Positions 9,990 through 19,442 of a DNA stretch of 64,000 nucleotides are shown one piece after another. Positions within the stretch are counted from its first letter, which is position 1, and each line of letters starts with the position of its first letter. The stretch spans positions 227,822 through 291,821 of the forward strand of contig NZ_CP095096.1 of assembly GCF_025561445.1 (NCBI RefSeq). Reading direction: 5' to 3'. Both the position numbers and the translations under genes were made by a program. This DNA is from Staphylococcus sp. IVB6181. Its GTDB lineage: Bacteria; Bacillota; Bacilli; Staphylococcales; Staphylococcaceae. The notes beneath the pieces were generated by a model, which was not told where the DNA came from, made no database searches, and worked only from the letters and a program-made list of their open reading frames with translations.

Positions 9990-10024
9990 ATACAAACACT
10001 GAGTATAAACTTGGTGTTTTTTTG
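9990..10024 (+). terminator. Terminator of the SocA-domain gene
   Basis: An imperfect stem (AACACTGAG with CTTGGTGTT) is followed by a run of seven T, just after the stop codon. Confidence 0.65.
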
Positions 10025-10277
10025 TTGCTATCTTCTTTCTTCTGAGAATCAGACTAATCTTTGAATGTCATCAACATATATACTTCCGCTTATTTCATTA
10101 CTTCTCTAATTATTATTAATTCAGATTCATATATTTAAGTTAAAAAAATATGATTATTTAACGTCATAATGGAAAGAATAATAATGTTAGGAATGATCTT
10201 GTGATTGTTCTTATATGTTGAAAAGTAAGTGAGCCATATGGAAATGTAACAATTTCAAATTACAAGGGGCGTTGTCT

Positions 10278-11000
10278 ATGACAAAGACTTTGAAAAATCC
10301 GTTGGTAGTGTGTGCAAGTGCAGTAGCGGCGATTGTGATCGGAATAATATTAATTGCACCTTCTGATGCAGGTGCAGCGGATCGTTATCAATCGATGACA
10401 GAATTACAGCAGCAAACACAAGAAGGTGTAGATTGGCAGATAGATACGAAACAAGGGACAAATAACACAGTCATTATGGCACCGCACGGCGGAGGCATTG
10501 AACCAGGGACAAGTCAAATTGCAGAAGAAGTAGCAAATAAAAACAATGCAAGTTATTATTCATTCCAAGGTATCAGACCGACGAATAATAAAGAGTTGCA
10601 TGTCACTTCTATCCATTATGATGAACCTAAAGCACAAGAAATGGTGAATCAATCTCAAAGAACAGTCACAATCCATAAAACAGCGTACTCAGGAAATGAT
10701 ATTTATGTAGGCGGACGCGATGCACAATTACGCAACAATATTTCACAATCACTTACTCAAAGAGGATTCGATGTTGCACCTGCGACAGGTAATATTGCGG
10801 GACAAAGTTTAAATAATATTACCAATCAGAACCAGCAGCAAGCAGGTGTACAAATTGAATTGAATAATCAGTTTGCCAACCAGTTCTTCAAAAACGGCAA
10901 TGTTTACCGACCTGAACGTGAAAATCCTGAAAACTATACTCAGCAAATGCATTCATTTACGGATGGTGTTAATGAAGGATTGAATCAATCGCAGCAATAA
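10278..11000 (+). CDS. Exported poly-gamma-glutamate hydrolase (PghP/DUF867-like), copy 1
   Basis: 240 residues from ATG 10278, which has AAGGGG eight bases upstream. A signal peptide (MTKTLKNPLVVCASAVAAIV, ending near DAGAADRY) directs export. The family's zinc-binding segment MAPHGGGIEPGT supplies His and Glu, followed by HVTSIHYDEP and TVTIHKTAYSGNDIYVGGRD. Family members of phage and bacilli degrade gamma-linked polyglutamate. The gene lies near the capsule operon and is followed by a paralogue, so it probably trims or releases self-made poly-gamma-glutamate, or feeds on foreign polymer. Confidence 0.83.
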   Translation: MTKTLKNPLVVCASAVAAIVIGIILIAPSDAGAADRYQSMTELQQQTQEGVDWQIDTKQGTNNTVIMAPHGGGIEPGTSQIAEEVANKNNASYYSFQGIRPTNNKELHVTSIHYDEPKAQEMVNQSQRTVTIHKTAYSGNDIYVGGRDAQLRNNISQSLTQRGFDVAPATGNIAGQSLNNITNQNQQQAGVQIELNNQFANQFFKNGNVYRPERENPENYTQQMHSFTDGVNEGLNQSQQ

Positions 11001-11003
11001 GAA

Positions 11004-11056
11004 GAACATGTAAAAGCAGTGTGTTGTTATCAGCACGCTGCTTTTACATGTATTAA
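11004..11056 (+). terminator. Strong hairpin between the two hydrolase genes
   Basis: A perfect 14-bp stem (ACATGTAAAAGCAG with CTGCTTTTACATGT) directly follows copy 1. No long T-run follows, so it may end transcription inefficiently or protect the 3' end. Confidence 0.65.
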
Positions 11057-11190
11057 GGCAAATACAAAAATCAATTGCCACAATACATGTCCTATCGTAC
11101 TAACTTAGACAGTCTTATAATTCTTGTACCGAAAAATTGAGACGTGTATCATGGGCAGTAACCGAAATTATGAGCAAGGAGGCCAGGCGT

Positions 11191-11922
11191 ATGACCAATC
11201 ACGCCTACATAAAATGGATTGCCGCAGCAGTGTTAGTTATCGGTATCATCGTGATTATTATCGTGATGATGCTGTCGTACACTTCTCGTACAGGATGTGC
11301 CGCTGATAAATACAATTCTATGACAGATCTTAAAAGTGATACTGAGGAATGCAAAGATTGGGAGATAGAAACACGCAATGAAACCAACCCAACGGTGATT
11401 GCGGCGATACACGGCGGCGGTATCGAACCGGGAACGACTGAAATCGCAAGAGAACTTGCTGATCAAACAGGTTCTGGCTTCTATTCATTCAGAGGAATAC
11501 GCTATGAGAATAACCGAGACTTGCATGTCACAGCTATTCATTATGATGAGCCGAAAGCACAAAAGATGGTCAGACAATCTGAACGTACCATTACTATTCA
11601 TAAAGCAAGCTTGAGTGACAGCGATGTCTATATCGGCGGTCGCGACATAGCATTAAGAAACCGCATTGCACGTGTTTTATCTGAGAGAGGTATCTCAGTC
11701 ACAAGAGCAGAAGGGAAGCTTGGCGGTAAGAACCCTCATAATATCGTGAATCAAAATAAAAATCGTGCAGGGGTTCAAATGGAGTTATCCAATCAATTTG
11801 TCAGAAACTTTTTCAAAGATGGCGATATGTCTAAAGCATCCAGAGAAGATTCAGACAACTGGACGTCTAACTTCTATGAATTTATTGACGGTATGGATGA
11901 AGCGTTAAATGAAAATGAATAA
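11191..11922 (+). CDS. Poly-gamma-glutamate hydrolase (PghP/DUF867-like), copy 2, membrane-anchored or exported
   Basis: 243 residues from ATG 11191, preceded by AAGGAGG at eight bases. A strong hydrophobic segment near residues 9-29 (WIAAAVLVIGIIVIIIVMML) lacks an obvious cleavage site, so it may be an uncleaved anchor. The catalytic region repeats copy 1: AAIHGGGIEPGTTEIAREL, HVTAIHYDEPKAQKMV and TITIHKASLSDSDVYIGGRD. It is clearly paralogous to copy 1 in order and motifs but diverged, so the duplication is not recent. Confidence 0.82.
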   Translation: MTNHAYIKWIAAAVLVIGIIVIIIVMMLSYTSRTGCAADKYNSMTDLKSDTEECKDWEIETRNETNPTVIAAIHGGGIEPGTTEIARELADQTGSGFYSFRGIRYENNRDLHVTAIHYDEPKAQKMVRQSERTITIHKASLSDSDVYIGGRDIALRNRIARVLSERGISVTRAEGKLGGKNPHNIVNQNKNRAGVQMELSNQFVRNFFKDGDMSKASREDSDNWTSNFYEFIDGMDEALNENE

Positions 11923-11926
11923 TGAA

Positions 11927-11978
11927 AAGAGAGCAGTGAAGCTTCGTTAATAAACAAAGCGGCACTGCTCTTTTTAGT
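11927..11978. terminator. Bidirectional terminator between hydrolase copy 2 and yfhO
   Basis: AGAGCAGTG pairs with CACTGCTCT and is followed by TTTTT on the plus strand, with a T-rich tail on the minus strand. It separates two convergent genes. Confidence 0.8.
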
Positions 11979-11981
11979 CGG

Positions 11982-14669
11982 TTAATCTTGAGAGTGAGGT
12001 TTTCCTTTTTTATAAACAAAACGTGTAAAGAAGATAGAAAGGATAATACCAGCTAAACTGATGAATAATAATAGGTAGAGATGCGGCGGTGTGTAAGACA
12101 GTTCAATCTGTTCTTGTCCTTTTTTAACAGGAATGACTGTTTGAATACCGTTGCCTTTTTTAACCTCTACATCTTCTCCATCAGCTTTGGCTTTCATACC
12201 TTTTTCGTAAGGTGTCGGTACGACGAGATAGCCTTTATCGTTTTTGTCTTTAGTGAATCGATAACCATGATCGGTTTGTTTGATTTTAACTTTATCTTCC
12301 TCTTTAGCGGCAGATTTCAATGTTTTATAGTCTTCGCCGTAAACGCCTTTTAATTGATATTTGTACTTGCCTTTTTGAAGGTTCAATCGTACTTTATCAT
12401 CAGCTTTTACGCGAATCGTAATCGGGTTGACGACACGGCGGTATGAGTAGTTGAGTGAAGAACGCTGTTGTCTGGCTTCATTCAACTTCACTTTGTGCGG
12501 CTTGTCTGGTGATTTTAATTCCAGTTCCATCTCGAAATACAAGTCTTTGTATTTGTTTTTAATGTTATCAGGGACTTCATAATCAATACCGCCGTTTTTC
12601 TCTTTGACGTGCAGTGTATGGTCATCTGGTTCCCAATCTGCATCGTCGGACTGCTCTTTGATATCGTCTTTTAAGTTAACATTATGTTCAATGTCTGGTG
12701 TGGTTGTCTTAGGATGGTCTAACACAACACCTTTTAACATTGCATGTTCACGGTCAATCGGTGTTTTCAGTGATTGTTTGTCATACACTTTATCTGTGAT
12801 GTGTGTGGCTGGATAATCAATGGTACTTTCTGAATGTTTGTATTTATGTTCATTGCCTTCGACGACTTTCTTCGTTTTGAAGCCGTAAGGCATAGTAGTG
12901 TCAGGCGGGTTCTTGAAGCGGTCTTGTACATTCCATAGTGCCATTAAGTTGGCGCGATTGCCTAAGAAGCGGTGATTACTGTTCTTATCAATCGGTTGCT
13001 GAATCTGCATGATGTTATCGTAATAGTCCAAGACATCTCCGTTGAATAAACTTGAATATAAAGCCACGCCTCTAAAGCCGTAAATCAATGGAGAGTTTTG
13101 TGCCGGGAATGAAAGGTATTCAATACGGCTGAACGGATCTTTGGTTTTCTGTAGATGATCAAACTGCTTTTGAAGCTTTTCGCTGTTGTAATTATCTTTC
13201 TCCATAGAGGCGATAGGGCGTTCATAAATGTCCATATGTGTATCATGATAGTTCTTTATCATTACGGCTTGCTGGATAAAGATTAAGCCGATCATGATAT
13301 AAGGTGTATATTTCATTGTCAGCAGTTCTTTGTTTTGAAGCAGGACATACATAAACAGCATGATAATGAAAGTTACAATCATAAAGCTGTTATCGCCATC
13401 ATAGTTGGTAAACATATACAGCATAACGCAAACACATAATGCACAAGTGATAACAAATTGCTTAATCGACACTTCAGCTAAGTGCTTAATGAATAACGCA
13501 ATGAGTAAGCTGGATGAGAACCCTAACAGATAGATCCATCTTCTGGCTGGTAAGGAAAAGCCATTAAAGAAACTATCGAAATAAGGGGTCAATGAACCAA
13601 TCAGCATAATCCAAGTGACAATCGCAGATAAGCGATAGAAATAATATTTATATAAGTTGAATGCGCATAGTGCAACAAAGGTAAGCATCGAAATCGTGAT
13701 ATAGAAACCATCTGAAAAGATATGGTATTTCTCTTGGAAATCAATGAACCATGAGAGTTTCAAATTAGGATTGATTTGACGGTCATTAGCCATGACACCT
13801 GAAACACCTGTGTAAAAACCGACGATACTGACCATTAAACTGAGTACAGCCGCAATAGCTAATACATAAACCTTTTGTACACGATTGACCACATCTTTGC
13901 GATAAGGCCAAATGATACGATAAAGGAAATAGAACCCTAATGTAATGAACTCATAATAACTGAAATAGAAATTAGAGAATAAAGTCAGTGCGACTGCGAT
14001 AATAAATAATCCGATTTTACGTTCTCGAAAGAAGCGTTCCATCCCTAATAGAGATAGAGGGAAGAATATTAATACATCTCCGTAAAATGACCAAGTAAAG
14101 TTGAAATAAATGGTTACGACAGAGATGGCATACATTAAAGTCGCACAAATCGCAATCGTTCTCTTGTTGATAAGATATCTGAATAAGTAGTAACTGACCG
14201 CAACGGTTAAGAAGACACGAATATAACATAAGAAAATTTGCGTGCCTGCCCAAAACTTGATGTCATGTGTCGGCAGGTGAAAAAGCTGTTCGCCTATCCA
14301 AATGAAAAAGAAATAAATCAATATGATCGGTGATGTCGCATAGTAATAGGATAGACTCTTGGTATAATCACCGCCTAAACCAAATGACACATCATAGAAA
14401 CTTCTAAAGTGTGTATATTGATGATACAAATACTTCTGAAAAGGAATTAACTGTGAAAATCCATCGCCTTTACCAGCAAAAGCCAGCCCTTTTGAAAATG
14501 AGTTGATGAAAAAAGGGATAAAGATGATGGTGGTCAGTGCTAAACTGGCCAGCAAGATTGCGAGTAATCGCAATGCCTTAGTTTTATGATCTTGTGAAAT
14601 GGCGATGCTACCTCCTTTAAAATGAAAGAAGCGAGGTATGAGATACAATCTTGCCATTGCTTTACTCAT
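11982..14669 (-). CDS. yfhO: YfhO-family polytopic membrane protein (GT-C-like)
   Basis: About 870-895 residues: some 13 membrane segments in the N-terminal 500 residues, a soluble extracytoplasmic domain, and a final membrane helix (LYLLLFISLAGIILSIFFT). The GT-C-like motif region FTGKGDGF-type is seen as FAGKGDGFSQLIPFQKYLYH. YfhO proteins are linked to glycosylation of surface polymers such as teichoic acids. The start is unclear: AAAGGAGG stands ten bases before an ATT codon at 14600, while ATG codons at 14669 and 14657 have poor sites and the leading 23 residues look non-conserved. It follows capD by 66 bases and may be co-transcribed with the capsule genes. Confidence 0.8.
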   Translation of the reverse strand: MSKAMARLYLIPRFFHFKGGSIAISQDHKTKALRLLAILLASLALTTIIFIPFFINSFSKGLAFAGKGDGFSQLIPFQKYLYHQYTHFRSFYDVSFGLGGDYTKSLSYYYATSPIILIYFFFIWIGEQLFHLPTHDIKFWAGTQIFLCYIRVFLTVAVSYYLFRYLINKRTIAICATLMYAISVVTIYFNFTWSFYGDVLIFFPLSLLGMERFFRERKIGLFIIAVALTLFSNFYFSYYEFITLGFYFLYRIIWPYRKDVVNRVQKVYVLAIAAVLSLMVSIVGFYTGVSGVMANDRQINPNLKLSWFIDFQEKYHIFSDGFYITISMLTFVALCAFNLYKYYFYRLSAIVTWIMLIGSLTPYFDSFFNGFSLPARRWIYLLGFSSSLLIALFIKHLAEVSIKQFVITCALCVCVMLYMFTNYDGDNSFMIVTFIIMLFMYVLLQNKELLTMKYTPYIMIGLIFIQQAVMIKNYHDTHMDIYERPIASMEKDNYNSEKLQKQFDHLQKTKDPFSRIEYLSFPAQNSPLIYGFRGVALYSSLFNGDVLDYYDNIMQIQQPIDKNSNHRFLGNRANLMALWNVQDRFKNPPDTTMPYGFKTKKVVEGNEHKYKHSESTIDYPATHITDKVYDKQSLKTPIDREHAMLKGVVLDHPKTTTPDIEHNVNLKDDIKEQSDDADWEPDDHTLHVKEKNGGIDYEVPDNIKNKYKDLYFEMELELKSPDKPHKVKLNEARQQRSSLNYSYRRVVNPITIRVKADDKVRLNLQKGKYKYQLKGVYGEDYKTLKSAAKEEDKVKIKQTDHGYRFTKDKNDKGYLVVPTPYEKGMKAKADGEDVEVKKGNGIQTVIPVKKGQEQIELSYTPPHLYLLLFISLAGIILSIFFTRFVYKKGKPHSQD

Positions 14670-14735
14670 TGCCTCGCTTGCTTTTTGTACATAATCAGGT
14701 GAGAGAGGGCAGGAAGTCCCGCCGTCTTTTGCACC

Positions 14736-16331
14736 TTATCTGATTTCTACGTCGTGTCCTGTTTCGACTTTTTTGTCTTTCTTGAAGTAAGTGGCACCTT
14801 GAAGACTTCCGAAGTTAGGGTTGTCTGAACTATTGACAGGTTTATAACCGAGGTCTTTGAAGTTTTTGATTTGTTCATCATCCATACCGTCTTCATAATA
14901 CATTTTCTTACCATCGTTATAGAAACGCGGTTTCTCAATTGCTTTTTGCAGCGAGTCGCCGTTACGCAAGTAAGAAGATAAGAATTCATGTGTTAATGTC
15001 GGTACCTTGTTGCCGCCTGGTGTACCTGCACCTACGTAATAATCATCACCTACAACGATTGTCGGTGAGATATAAGAACGCGGTGATTTATGCGGCTCTC
15101 CTTTATTATCGCTTTTTGGCGCTGTTGAGAAGCGTTTCAGCGAGTTGTTTAGGAAGAAGCCTTGTTCAGTATACTTGCCGTTACCAAAGAAGTTATTCAA
15201 TGTGTTCGTTGTACTTGTCATTTTGCCTTTTTTATCAATGACAACGAAGTGTGAACCTGCTGTATTGACTTGTCCTTGCAATCCGAAGTTGTTTTCTTGG
15301 TTTTTGTATTTGTTCGCACGTTTCAGTACGTATTCATCTTCAACTTTCTTCATGTCGTTAGGCACTTTATCGTTGATTAAATATCTGTTTTTGAAGTTGA
15401 CGTTTCTTGCGTTGGCTACACTTTCTGCGAAGTCTTTCGGTGTATCTTCGCCATAGTTGCCGTTTAAGGATTGATCGATTTTCAATGCCTGTAATGATAA
15501 GAACCCGCTTGTCGGGTTAGGTGTGGTATAGACTTTATTGTTGAGATAGTCTGTAGAAATCGGTTGTTTCTTTTTAGTGCCATAGTCGTTAAAGTCTTTT
15601 TCTTCTAAGTTGCCGTCCGTTTGTTTAGCGATACTTGAACCCAGCTTTTTATAGAAGTAGTCGTCACCATGATCTCTGATGCCTTTTAAAGTATCTGCTA
15701 AGTCTTCTTGTTTTACAACGTCACCGCTGCTCACGACTTTATTGTCTTTGAAGAAAGGTGAGTCTTTATCGATGGTTGCGCTGTATTTTGAAAGAATTTT
15801 GGCTAAGTCTGTGTTGACTTGGAACCCATCCTCAGCTAACGGAATCACATAATTCAAGATTTTTTTCTCGCTCATTTTTCCCTCTTTGTCATGCATGTCG
15901 TGCATACCTTTAACAAAACCAGGTACGCCGACTTGGTCGCCGTTTTTGTAGTGGTAAGATGAAACGGCACTATAGTCGTATACGCTTGGTTTAGAGCCTT
16001 TCTTTCCATCATATGTCATGGAAGCCCCTTCGCCGCCTAAACCAGCAGCATAAGGCTCTGTTACTGCTAACGTATATGCAACACCATAGGCTGCATCGGC
16101 AGAGTTCCCGCCGTCTTCTAAAATTTTATTACCAACTTCTCTGGCGATTTTATTGTTCGTCGATACCCCATATTTTTTATCTGCGCTTTTATGGTTTTGC
16201 GACGCTAATTTGTTTTCATACAATTTATCTTTATCTACTGTATCTTCTTTGTTCACGAAGTAGAAGACCGTCGAAATGATAAGGGTGACTACAAAGATAA
16301 CACCCAAAACCTTTTTGCTATAAATACTCAT
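14736..16331 (-). CDS. capD: Poly-gamma-glutamate transpeptidase/hydrolase
   Basis: About 531 residues of the gamma-glutamyltranspeptidase superfamily, with an N-terminal signal anchor (VLGVIFVVTLIISTVFYFV) and the family segments GGNSADAAYGVAYTLAVTEP, GLGGEGASM and GAGTPGGNKVPT. The autoprocessing region reads NTAGSHFVVID where many relatives have TTHFSVVD, so the exact nucleophile needs alignment. I prefer ATG 16331, preceded by GGAGG at 11 bases, to ATG 16349, which lies inside that ribosome site. It overlaps the capE end. Role: anchoring or trimming poly-gamma-glutamate at the cell surface. Confidence 0.88.
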   Translation of the reverse strand: MSIYSKKVLGVIFVVTLIISTVFYFVNKEDTVDKDKLYENKLASQNHKSADKKYGVSTNNKIAREVGNKILEDGGNSADAAYGVAYTLAVTEPYAAGLGGEGASMTYDGKKGSKPSVYDYSAVSSYHYKNGDQVGVPGFVKGMHDMHDKEGKMSEKKILNYVIPLAEDGFQVNTDLAKILSKYSATIDKDSPFFKDNKVVSSGDVVKQEDLADTLKGIRDHGDDYFYKKLGSSIAKQTDGNLEEKDFNDYGTKKKQPISTDYLNNKVYTTPNPTSGFLSLQALKIDQSLNGNYGEDTPKDFAESVANARNVNFKNRYLINDKVPNDMKKVEDEYVLKRANKYKNQENNFGLQGQVNTAGSHFVVIDKKGKMTSTTNTLNNFFGNGKYTEQGFFLNNSLKRFSTAPKSDNKGEPHKSPRSYISPTIVVGDDYYVGAGTPGGNKVPTLTHEFLSSYLRNGDSLQKAIEKPRFYNDGKKMYYEDGMDDEQIKNFKDLGYKPVNSSDNPNFGSLQGATYFKKDKKVETGHDVEIR

Positions 16332-16494
16332 GGAAGATGACGCCTCCATTTAGACTTACTTTTTGTTCGATTTTAAGGTCTTGCTTTTCATATTTATCTA
16401 AAGGCTCGTTTGCGTTACTCATGATAATCATCAGAAAGATAGCCGCAATTACCAGCACGATTACACCATAAAGAATGTAATTTTTAACTTTCAT
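16318..16494 (-). CDS. capE: Small capsule protein CapE/PgsE-like (58 aa)
   Basis: A 58-codon gene between capA and capD. Sequence features: MKVKNYILYG start, one membrane helix (VIVLVIAAIFLMIIM) and a short polar tail ending GGVIFHEYL. It has its own strong Shine-Dalgarno (GGAGG, seven bases before the ATG), overlaps capA by 11 bases and capD by 14 bases. Position and size match the small CapE/PgsE subunit needed for poly-gamma-glutamate synthesis in bacilli. Its size makes it easy to miss. Homology is inferred from architecture, not shown by alignment. Confidence 0.82.
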   Translation of the reverse strand: MKVKNYILYGVIVLVIAAIFLMIIMSNANEPLDKYEKQDLKIEQKVSLNGGVIFHEYL

Positions 16495-17557
16495 ATTGGT
16501 AACCTCCTTTAGTTTGTTTTAATTTGATCGACGGATCTGAGATACGGTTTGTTAATTTTTGTTTTTCAATGAAATTCATATTATCTTTCGTAATTTGGTC
16601 TCCTGATGTCTTAATCGGTGTGATCATGAATTTACTTTTATCTCCGTCCCATGATTGCTGTAATGCGAGTCCTTTTTTGTTCTCTGATAAGAACTTGTCG
16701 GAAGTCACATTACCGAGACTGTAGAAGATATCTGTATCTTTATGCTTCTCGATTTTTTGTACGACTGAGTTATGACCAACAACGACATCAGCGCCGGCAT
16801 CTGCCAGGGCGTGACCGTATGTACGTTGACGGCTTGTAACGTTCGGCTCATCTGGGATACCCCAATCTACATTAACAATGACCATGTCATTATCTTTCTT
16901 TAATTGCTGGATTAACGGTACAAAGATTTTAGGGTCTAAAGCAATCGAAGTCGTCGCTTTTCTAGGGTCCATATATTTTGAATTCACATCTGTAAAGGAC
17001 ACACTGGCGATTTTCTTGCCTTTGACTGTCTTATGCGACACTTTACTGTTAATCGCATTTGAACCGTTACCCGTAATAAAGTTATAGCCGAAGCGTGAAC
17101 TTGTCTGTTTCTCGATTTGTTTGATTTGTTCTAAATCAACAGAGTTGTTCGTTAAGTTTAAGTTTTTAAAGCCTTGATGTTTTAAGAAACTAATATTTCT
17201 CATGTTCTTTTTGATATTTTTTTTAGGATCCTCAGCAAAGTTATTCACATTCAAGCTTGCTGTTGAATAATCACTGTCTTCAATGATGTCTGAAATTGAA
17301 CTGAACATATCATGCAAACTGTTTTGGCGGATATGTTTGTTTAAAGTGACGTTGCCGAAATAAGCAAGGTGTACATCGTCTTTTTTGTCTTTCGCAAATA
17401 CGTCTACTTTATCTGTTTTGAACGTTACCATAAGGGTAATGAGCAAAACGAGAGCAATGACAGTGACACCAATCATATATTTAGAATTATGCTTTTTCTG
17501 GTTTTTAGACTTTTTTAGAATCCAATTCTCTATATTGAAAGGTTCTTTATTCGCCAT
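16484..17557 (-). CDS. capA: Poly-gamma-glutamate synthesis/export protein CapA (PgsA)
   Basis: 357 residues: an N-terminal cytoplasmic tail, one membrane anchor (YMIGVTVIALVLLITLMVTF, about 28-47), then an extracytoplasmic metallophosphatase-like PGA_cap domain with AYFGNVTLNKHIRQN, NVDWGIPDEPNVTSRQRTYG and DAGADVVVGHNSHVVQ-type segment (seen as GADVVVGHNSVVQKIE). CapA is the surface partner of the CapBC synthetase. Start ATG follows AAAGGAG. It sits 14 bases after capC. Confidence 0.92.
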   Translation of the reverse strand: MANKEPFNIENWILKKSKNQKKHNSKYMIGVTVIALVLLITLMVTFKTDKVDVFAKDKKDDVHLAYFGNVTLNKHIRQNSLHDMFSSISDIIEDSDYSTASLNVNNFAEDPKKNIKKNMRNISFLKHQGFKNLNLTNNSVDLEQIKQIEKQTSSRFGYNFITGNGSNAINSKVSHKTVKGKKIASVSFTDVNSKYMDPRKATTSIALDPKIFVPLIQQLKKDNDMVIVNVDWGIPDEPNVTSRQRTYGHALADAGADVVVGHNSVVQKIEKHKDTDIFYSLGNVTSDKFLSENKKGLALQQSWDGDKSKFMITPIKTSGDQITKDNMNFIEKQKLTNRISDPSIKLKQTKGGYQYES

Positions 17558-17571
17558 AATGCATCTCCTTT

Positions 17572-18024
17572 TTATTTAATGAAGCTATATGCAAATAAAA
17601 CAACGTAAGTCATGCAAGTCAGCAACATACATGAAGCTAATGTTGTAATTGTGCCTTGTTTTTGAATTGTATTTGCGATGATACCAGGAATGACGATACC
17701 GATACCGGATATCTGTATGACCTCAAATGGGGTCAGTGGATAAATCAAGTCGAATATGAACTTGATAATCATACCGGTTAAAATCATTGCTGCGAACTTA
17801 CGACGACCGTATAGCAATGCAACTCTGCTAATACCGTGTGCAACGATGAAGTATGTTAAACAACTGATCAGAAGCACGGATAATAACATAATCGGCTGAT
17901 CGAAGATTAATGCTAAGTAACCTGGAACAACCAGACCGGCTGGTGTAATCCCGAATTTCTCAGCGAATATCAAACTCAGCACGATGCCTACGAATAATGA
18001 AAAATACAACTCTGAACCTACCAA
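17572..18024 (-). CDS. capC: Poly-gamma-glutamate synthase membrane subunit CapC
   Basis: 150 residues with four to five membrane segments and the family start region GSELYFSLFVGIVLSLIFAE followed by GITPAGLVVPGYLAL. It forms the membrane-bound synthetase with CapB. The initiator is TTG at 18024, two bases after the capB stop, so the two genes are tightly coupled. Confidence 0.92.
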   Translation of the reverse strand: MVGSELYFSLFVGIVLSLIFAEKFGITPAGLVVPGYLALIFDQPIMLLSVLLISCLTYFIVAHGISRVALLYGRRKFAAMILTGMIIKFIFDLIYPLTPFEVIQISGIGIVIPGIIANTIQKQGTITTLASCMLLTCMTYVVLFAYSFIK

Positions 18025-18026
18025 AA

Positions 18027-19187
18027 TTAATCCAACCCTTCTAATAAATTGACAACTTTCTTACCATTGCCGTGTATATTTCCGACACAAAATACCAGTG
18101 CAGATTTTGATTCTTCAAAAATAGCTTGTTCTACTTCTTCGAACGGCTTCCCTTCAAAGTTCAAGTATTTCTTATCCGGGCGCTCATTCTTCATGACTTC
18201 TGTTACTAATTGCGTACTCTTACCGACACAAATCAATGTGTCGTAATCGACTTTAGTAATGAAATCTTCAGCGAAGAGTTTCGTGCGGTCTAATCTATCG
18301 CCACGACAGTTTAAGATAATGACTTTCTTTTCGTGAGGATATTTATAATCGATGACTTTCTGTAAGATGGCTTTTGAAGATTGAGGTTCGTTTGCCGCGA
18401 AGGCGTTAACGAAAATATTCTTCGTATCATTCTTGTGGTAATAATGTATATGAACAGCACCGCTGTCTGGCGGAGCATTCAGCATACCTTCAAGTGCTAC
18501 TTCTTTGTTAGCACCGATTGCTTCAGCAACACCCATCGCGATTGCGACGTTATCTGGGAAAACAATGTAATCGAACTGACGAAGGAGGGACTCTTCTACT
18601 TCGTCTCTGTCAACGATAATCGTTTCTGTGTTGCGTTTGTCAGCAACCTTTTTGAAAAAGTCTGTGTAGTCGTCTTTCATGATGACTAATTTGCCGTTGT
18701 ATGGAATCGTAGCTGTAAATGCTTCTGCCACTTCATCCAAAGTAGGGCCGAGTGTTTCCATATGGTCTTCCATAACGTTCACAATGACACCTACATTGGC
18801 ACGTAATAACTTCTCCTGGAATGTGATTTGATAGTCAGGGTTAACAGCCATACATTCGTTAACGATAGCTTCGCCATTATTATCAATCACATTTTGAAGA
18901 ATTTCTTTTTGCTCACCGATGTTAGGGCCTTGCGGCTTACGAACAACGGGATACTCTTTCTCATCAAACCAATACAGCATACGTGCATCGGTTCCTGTCG
19001 TCTTACCGATTACTTTGTAGTGATCTTCGCGCATAATGCCGTAAATCAAACGTGTAATGGTAGATTTTCCGCGGATACCGTTGATGTTGATACGTAATGG
19101 GATTTTATCAATACGTTTTCGATGTTTGCGCATTTCTAAGATGCCTAGAACCAAGATTAAAGCAGAAAAAATTACAACTAGTAACAA
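18027..19187 (-). CDS. capB: Poly-gamma-glutamate synthase ATPase subunit CapB
   Basis: 386 residues. An N-terminal membrane helix is followed by a Mur-ligase-like ATP-binding domain with NGIRGKSTITRLIYGIMRED (about 33-52), GKTTGTDARMLYW and VNVMEDHMETLGPT. It catalyses ATP-dependent gamma-amide polymerisation of glutamate. The initiator is TTG, preceded by GAGGTG at six bases. First gene of capBCAED. Confidence 0.93.
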   Translation of the reverse strand: MLLVVIFSALILVLGILEMRKHRKRIDKIPLRININGIRGKSTITRLIYGIMREDHYKVIGKTTGTDARMLYWFDEKEYPVVRKPQGPNIGEQKEILQNVIDNNGEAIVNECMAVNPDYQITFQEKLLRANVGVIVNVMEDHMETLGPTLDEVAEAFTATIPYNGKLVIMKDDYTDFFKKVADKRNTETIIVDRDEVEESLLRQFDYIVFPDNVAIAMGVAEAIGANKEVALEGMLNAPPDSGAVHIHYYHKNDTKNIFVNAFAANEPQSSKAILQKVIDYKYPHEKKVIILNCRGDRLDRTKLFAEDFITKVDYDTLICVGKSTQLVTEVMKNERPDKKYLNFEGKPFEEVEQAIFEESKSALVFCVGNIHGNGKKVVNLLEGLD

Positions 19188-19397
19188 CTATTTCACCTCA
19201 TTCTTTTTTGTCCCCGAACAGATTAACATATTAGATTCTTAAAAAATACAATTTTACCGAAATGTAAAAATGTTTATAATCTGTTAATAATCGTTAATAA
19301 AAATAGTATTAATATTAGTAGTTGATAACTAAAATAGTAATTATCTAAATAGAGGGGGAATTCGGAAAATTTTATAATGACCATAAAGCAAGACACG

Positions 19398-19442
19398 ACA
19401 ATTGTTAACATGAGTCATCTTTACCTTCTGCCTAACAATTGT
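19398..19442. promoter_or_regulatory. Inverted repeat upstream of capB
   Basis: ACAATTGTTA (19398-19407) and TAACAATTGT (19433-19442) form a perfect 10-bp inverted repeat with 25 bases between. It lies about 210 bases upstream of capB. It may be an operator pair or an RNA hairpin. No regulator can be named. Confidence 0.4.
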
